Origin: JAAXTX01 sp037139695
GTDB lineage: Bacteria; Patescibacteriota; Minisyncoccia; Moranbacterales; UBA1568
Direction: 5' to 3'
Length of the DNA stretch: 7,403 nt
Assembly (NCBI GenBank): GCA_037139695.1
Contig: JBAXFX010000060.1
Span: forward strand, 1-7,403
Of this stretch, positions 4,965-7,403 are shown piece after piece (position 1 is the first letter of the stretch; each line of letters opens with the position of its first letter). The translations under genes and the position numbers were made by a program. Below the pieces are notes generated by a model, which was given only the letters and a program-made list of their open reading frames with translations, did not search any database and was not told the origin of the DNA.

Positions 4965-6023
4965 ATGAAGACAGCGTGTCTTATTTCCGGCGGGGTGGAC
5001 AGCTCGGTGTCGCTCCGGTTGCTCAAGGATGCGGGGCACGATATCACCGCGTTCTACCTCAAGATATGGCTTGAGGACGAGTTGTCGTTCCTCGGGGAGT
5101 GTCCGTGGGAAGAAGACCTGGGGTTCGTCCGGTCGGTCTGCGAGGGGGCGGGGGTGCCCTTGCGGGTCGTGCCGTTCCAGAAGGAATACCACGAGCGGAT
5201 CGTGTCGTACGTGATCGCCGAGGCGAAAGCGGGACGGACGCCGAATCCGGACGTGTTCTGCAACACGCTCATCAAATTTGGCGCGTTTGTCGAAAAATAC
5301 GGAGCTGAGTTTGACTCTGTGGCGACGGGGCATTATGCGTTGACGGAAACGCGCGACGGGAAGGCAAGGCTTTTGCGATCGGCTGACGAGCACAAGGATC
5401 AGACCTACTTTCTTTCGCGACTCAGGCAAGACCAGATCGCGAAGGCGATGTTTCCGATCGGCGGGTATCGCAAGGACGAGGTGCGTGAGCTCGCGCGAAA
5501 GTATGGACTCTCGAACGCGGCACGTAAGGATAGTCAGGGAATCTGTTTCCTCGGCACGATCCCGTTCGGCCAGTTTCTCAAGGAAACGCTTGGCACGAAA
5601 GAAGGGGACATCGTGGATGCGAAGACCGGAGCCGTGCTCGCCAAGCACGACGGCTATTGGTTCTATACGATCGGACAGCGGCGAGGTATCGGGCTTTCCG
5701 GCGGGCCATGGTACGTGACCGGTAAGGATGTCGCGAAAAATATCGTGTATATATCGAACGCGTATCGGAGCGCGGAAACGGCACGGACGGAATTCATGGT
5801 CGAGGAATTGTCATGGATCGCGGATGCGCCTGGTGCGGATGATTCGCTTACCGTGAAGCTTCGTCACGGGGTGAAAGAATACGGTTGCCGACTTGAAATC
5901 TTGTCTGATGGCCATGGTCGGGTCGCAATCGCTGAAGGCGACACCGGGATTGCGGCCGGGCAGATCGCGGCGTTCTATCGCGGGGACGAGTGTCTCGGCT
6001 CAGGAATCATTTCGGAAGACTGA
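4965..6023 (+). CDS. mnmA: tRNA-specific 2-thiouridylase MnmA
   Basis: MnmA puts sulfur at C2 of the wobble uridine (U34) in tRNA-Lys, -Glu and -Gln, using ATP and a persulfide donor. The 352-aa product begins with the PP-loop SGGVDSS (residues 8-14), which binds ATP. The two catalytic cysteines are present: Cys99 in NPDVFCNTLIKFG and Cys194 in SQGICFLG. TGHY (121-124) and YTIGQRRGIGL in the central domain are also typical, and a C-terminal beta-barrel follows. The segment ECPWEEDL (45-52) and FCNTLIKFGAF resemble the plant/chloroplast-type branch, from memory. The ATG at 4965 follows a good promoter and starts directly at the PP-loop strand. Length is normal. mutY follows on the same strand with 158 bp between, partly filled by a repeat; co-transcription is likely. 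Confidence 0.96.
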   Translation: MKTACLISGGVDSSVSLRLLKDAGHDITAFYLKIWLEDELSFLGECPWEEDLGFVRSVCEGAGVPLRVVPFQKEYHERIVSYVIAEAKAGRTPNPDVFCNTLIKFGAFVEKYGAEFDSVATGHYALTETRDGKARLLRSADEHKDQTYFLSRLRQDQIAKAMFPIGGYRKDEVRELARKYGLSNAARKDSQGICFLGTIPFGQFLKETLGTKEGDIVDAKTGAVLAKHDGYWFYTIGQRRGIGLSGGPWYVTGKDVAKNIVYISNAYRSAETARTEFMVEELSWIADAPGADDSLTVKLRHGVKEYGCRLEILSDGHGRVAIAEGDTGIAAGQIAAFYRGDECLGSGIISED

Positions 6024-6069
6024 CAACCGACAACCGGAGATGGGTAACGGAGCGGACCTGAACTCCTCT

Positions 6070-6158
6070 GTCTTTGCGAGGGAGTCTTCGACCGAAGCAA
6101 TCCAGGAATGAAACGTTTTGGACCGCCACGCCCTCGAAGACGCGGTCTCGCGGAGACG
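6070..6158. repeat. REP-like palindromic intergenic repeat
   Basis: GTCTTTGCGAG (6070-6080) pairs with CTCGCGGAGAC (6148-6158) at 9 of 11 positions. The interior, with GGGAGTCTTCGACCGAAGCAA near 6080 and GGACCGCCACG near 6120, resembles the widespread 'GTCATTGCGAG...CGAAGCAATC...CTCGC' class of dispersed bacterial palindromes, recognised from memory. It fills most of the mnmA-mutY gap and argues against the far-upstream TTG start for mutY. Confidence 0.6.
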
Positions 6159-6181
6159 GAAGAGAAGCGGACTGCTGTGTA

Positions 6182-7309
6182 ATGAAAGGAAGAATGTTGT
6201 GTACTATGCAAAAACGTCAGCTCGAAAAACTGAAATTCTTTGAAGAGAAACTGTGCGACTTTTATCGAAAGGCCGGTCGGGAGCATCTGCCGTGGAGAAA
6301 AGTCCACATCACCGCGTACGAGGTCTGGGTGTCGGAAATCATGCTTCAACAGACGCAGGTGTCGCGTGTGGTCGGATATTACGAACGGTTCCTGGAACGG
6401 TTCCCGACGGTTCAGGACTTGGCAAAAGCGAGCTGGGAAGATTTTCTGCCGTATTATGCCGGACTTGGATACTATGCTCGCGGTCGGAACATGTTGAAGG
6501 CAGCGAAAATCGTGGTCGTAGAATATGACGGTTTGTTCCCGAAGGATGTGGAGAAGCTTGAAACATTGCCCGGGGTCGGCCCGTATACTGCGGCGGCGAT
6601 CGCAAGCTTCGCCTATGGGAAAAACACGGTCGCATGGGACACGAACCTTCGTCGCGTGGTGGGCCGGTTTTTCTTCGGGTCGAAACGGGCCGATATCCCG
6701 TTTGCGGACTTCGAGGAAACATTCCGACTGCCGGCCAAGGAACTGAACGGGGCATTGATGGATTTCGGGAGCGCGATCTGCGTGGCGCGGCCGAAGTGTG
6801 GGGTATGCCCGCTCCGGATGCGATGTAAATATTATCGGGAGAAGGGGAAAAGCGAACGTATAACTCATAACTTACAACGAACAACGGAAACGGGGTCAAA
6901 TCCCTGCGCCACCGCTAAAGCTTCGACGACACGCGGCCCCCAGAGACTCGGTACTCCCTTTGTGAAAGGGAGGGGTGGAATGGGTACGGAGAAAACGAAA
7001 GGAGAAACAAATTCAAAAATTGAACAACGAAGATGGAAGGACGCTCAGGTGATGTTGACGCTTCACGAAGGGCACCGGAAATATTACTCATCGAAGAAGC
7101 GCGGGTATGCGCCGTTCATCGTTCCTTCGTCGCACAATACGCGGGCCGGTATCAAGGATTGGTTTCGCGATCGGTACGGACTCGAACTTGCCGTCCGTCC
7201 GCCACATGGGAAAATCGTCATGAATGGAAAACCGACGCTTTTGGTCAACGCGCAAATTCTCCTCGGCATGCCTGACTTTTCGGAATTCAAGAAAGAAGCT
7301 ATCGGATAG
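6182..7309 (+). CDS. mutY: A/G-specific adenine glycosylase MutY
   Basis: MutY removes adenine mispaired with 8-oxoguanine, preventing G:C to T:A mutation. From ATG 6182 (375 aa): LPWRK (36-40), the catalytic Glu52 in SEIMLQQTQV, GLGYYARGRNML (94-105), the helix-hairpin-helix LPGVGPYTAAAIASFA (129-144), and the catalytic Asp153 in AWDTNLRRVVG. Four cysteines, 200, 206, 209 and 215, should bind a 4Fe-4S cluster, but the first gap is five residues instead of the usual six. The C-terminal domain (about 284-375, with HRKYYSS and RPPHGK) corresponds to the 8-oxoG-reading domain. Between them, about residues 225-283 (6854-7030) is a low-complexity insert made of repeat-like DNA. ATGs at 6194 and 6206 are also possible; AGGA at 6187-6190 lies nearest 6194. 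The longer frame from TTG 6074 crosses the REP-like repeat and is unlikely. Confidence 0.93.
   Translation: MKGRMLCTMQKRQLEKLKFFEEKLCDFYRKAGREHLPWRKVHITAYEVWVSEIMLQQTQVSRVVGYYERFLERFPTVQDLAKASWEDFLPYYAGLGYYARGRNMLKAAKIVVVEYDGLFPKDVEKLETLPGVGPYTAAAIASFAYGKNTVAWDTNLRRVVGRFFFGSKRADIPFADFEETFRLPAKELNGALMDFGSAICVARPKCGVCPLRMRCKYYREKGKSERITHNLQRTTETGSNPCATAKASTTRGPQRLGTPFVKGRGGMGTEKTKGETNSKIEQRRWKDAQVMLTLHEGHRKYYSSKKRGYAPFIVPSSHNTRAGIKDWFRDRYGLELAVRPPHGKIVMNGKPTLLVNAQILLGMPDFSEFKKEAIG
6854..7030. repeat. Repeat-derived in-frame insert in the mutY linker
   Basis: The stretch contains short repeats (TAACTCATAACTTACAAC region), a T-arm-like GGGGTCAAATCCC (6892-6904), and an 8-bp hairpin CTCCCTTT (6954-6961) / AAAGGGAG (6965-6972). 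The encoded residues (THNLQRTTETGSN and on) show no resemblance to MutY, and the frame stays open. It looks like dispersed repeats that entered the domain linker and were tolerated. Confidence 0.5.
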
Positions 7310-7318
7310 GAAGGGGTG

Positions 7319-7403
7319 TAAGTATCTCTCTCAAATCTCACCGCGATAATAAGGCAAAAAATCCGCTTGCCGGCTGAAATCCGAAAATTTCGGCTACCCC
7401 GAC
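7319..7403. mobile_element. Second MITE-like element copy, truncated by window end
   Basis: Positions 7319-7397 match 3054-3132 without gaps at 72 of 79 bases, including the leading TAA and the terminal repeat. It starts 10 bp after the mutY stop. The right half is outside the window. Both copies lie in the same orientation. Confidence 0.75.

Noticed and set aside
4923..5648. 241-aa minus-strand open frame
   Set aside because: Shadow of mnmA; rich in Arg/Pro/His as expected for antisense of a coding region.
6074..6181. N-terminal extension of MutY from TTG 6074
   Set aside because: The extension is encoded by the REP-like repeat and does not resemble MutY; ATG 6182 or later fits the family length.
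5975..6868. 297-aa minus-strand open frame
   Set aside because: Antisense to mutY and mnmA, which carry clear family motifs; the translated product has no recognisable domain.
6891..6912. tRNA 3'-end-like stretch (T-arm and acceptor)
   Set aside because: The loop lacks one T of the invariant TTC, no matching 5' acceptor, D-arm or anticodon arm lies upstream, and it is inside the mutY frame.
1..7403. CRISPR array or rRNA
   Set aside because: No regularly spaced direct repeats with unique spacers and no rRNA-like conserved segments were seen.

Overview
The window reads as chromosomal DNA from an uncultivated bacterium, most plausibly of the Candidate Phyla Radiation (Patescibacteria). This is an inference from: a complete diversity-generating retroelement (DGR), an element class known to be very common in that group; small genes with short spacers and mostly weak ribosome binding sites; an MnmA carrying the ECPWEEDL segment that I recall from plant/chloroplast-type enzymes; and many short palindromic repeats between genes. 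TGA acts as a stop (fic, mnmA, target gene), which argues against the lineages that read TGA as glycine.

Layout. 1-199: a strong 10-bp hairpin and a promoter. 200-1678: a Fic-domain protein followed by an IDI/YfcD-like NUDIX hydrolase, probably one transcript. 1679-1882: a 13-bp inverted repeat inside what may be the tail of a decayed gene. 1883-4816: the DGR. In order it holds a promoter (TTGACA, 17-bp spacer, extended -10), a long structured leader, the variable target gene (2113-2772), a hairpin and a rho-independent terminator right behind the variable repeat, a MITE-like foldback element (3057-3240), the template repeat (3286-3399), an Avd accessory gene on the opposite strand (3423-3761, probably to 3799), and the reverse transcriptase (3905-4816, with homology starting further upstream). 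4914-7309: a promoter, mnmA (tRNA 2-thiouridylase), a REP-like palindrome, and mutY (adenine glycosylase) with a repeat-derived insert. 7319-7403: the left part of a second copy of the foldback element, cut by the window edge.

The DGR is the main system. The template and variable repeats are 114 bp long and align without gaps. They differ at 16 positions, and all 16 are adenines in the template (16 of 26 A substituted, 0 of 88 non-A). That is the signature of adenine-mutagenic retrohoming. Reverse transcriptase plus Avd copy the template RNA into mutated cDNA, which replaces the 3' end of the target gene and alters 11 surface-type residues. The unusual points are: avd runs antisense to the presumed template RNA spacer; a 10-G tract apparently breaks the avd N-terminus; the RT has no usual start codon at the start of its homology; a MITE-like element lies just upstream of the template; and the fic and target promoters share a 12-bp upstream box at identical spacing, which may link their control.
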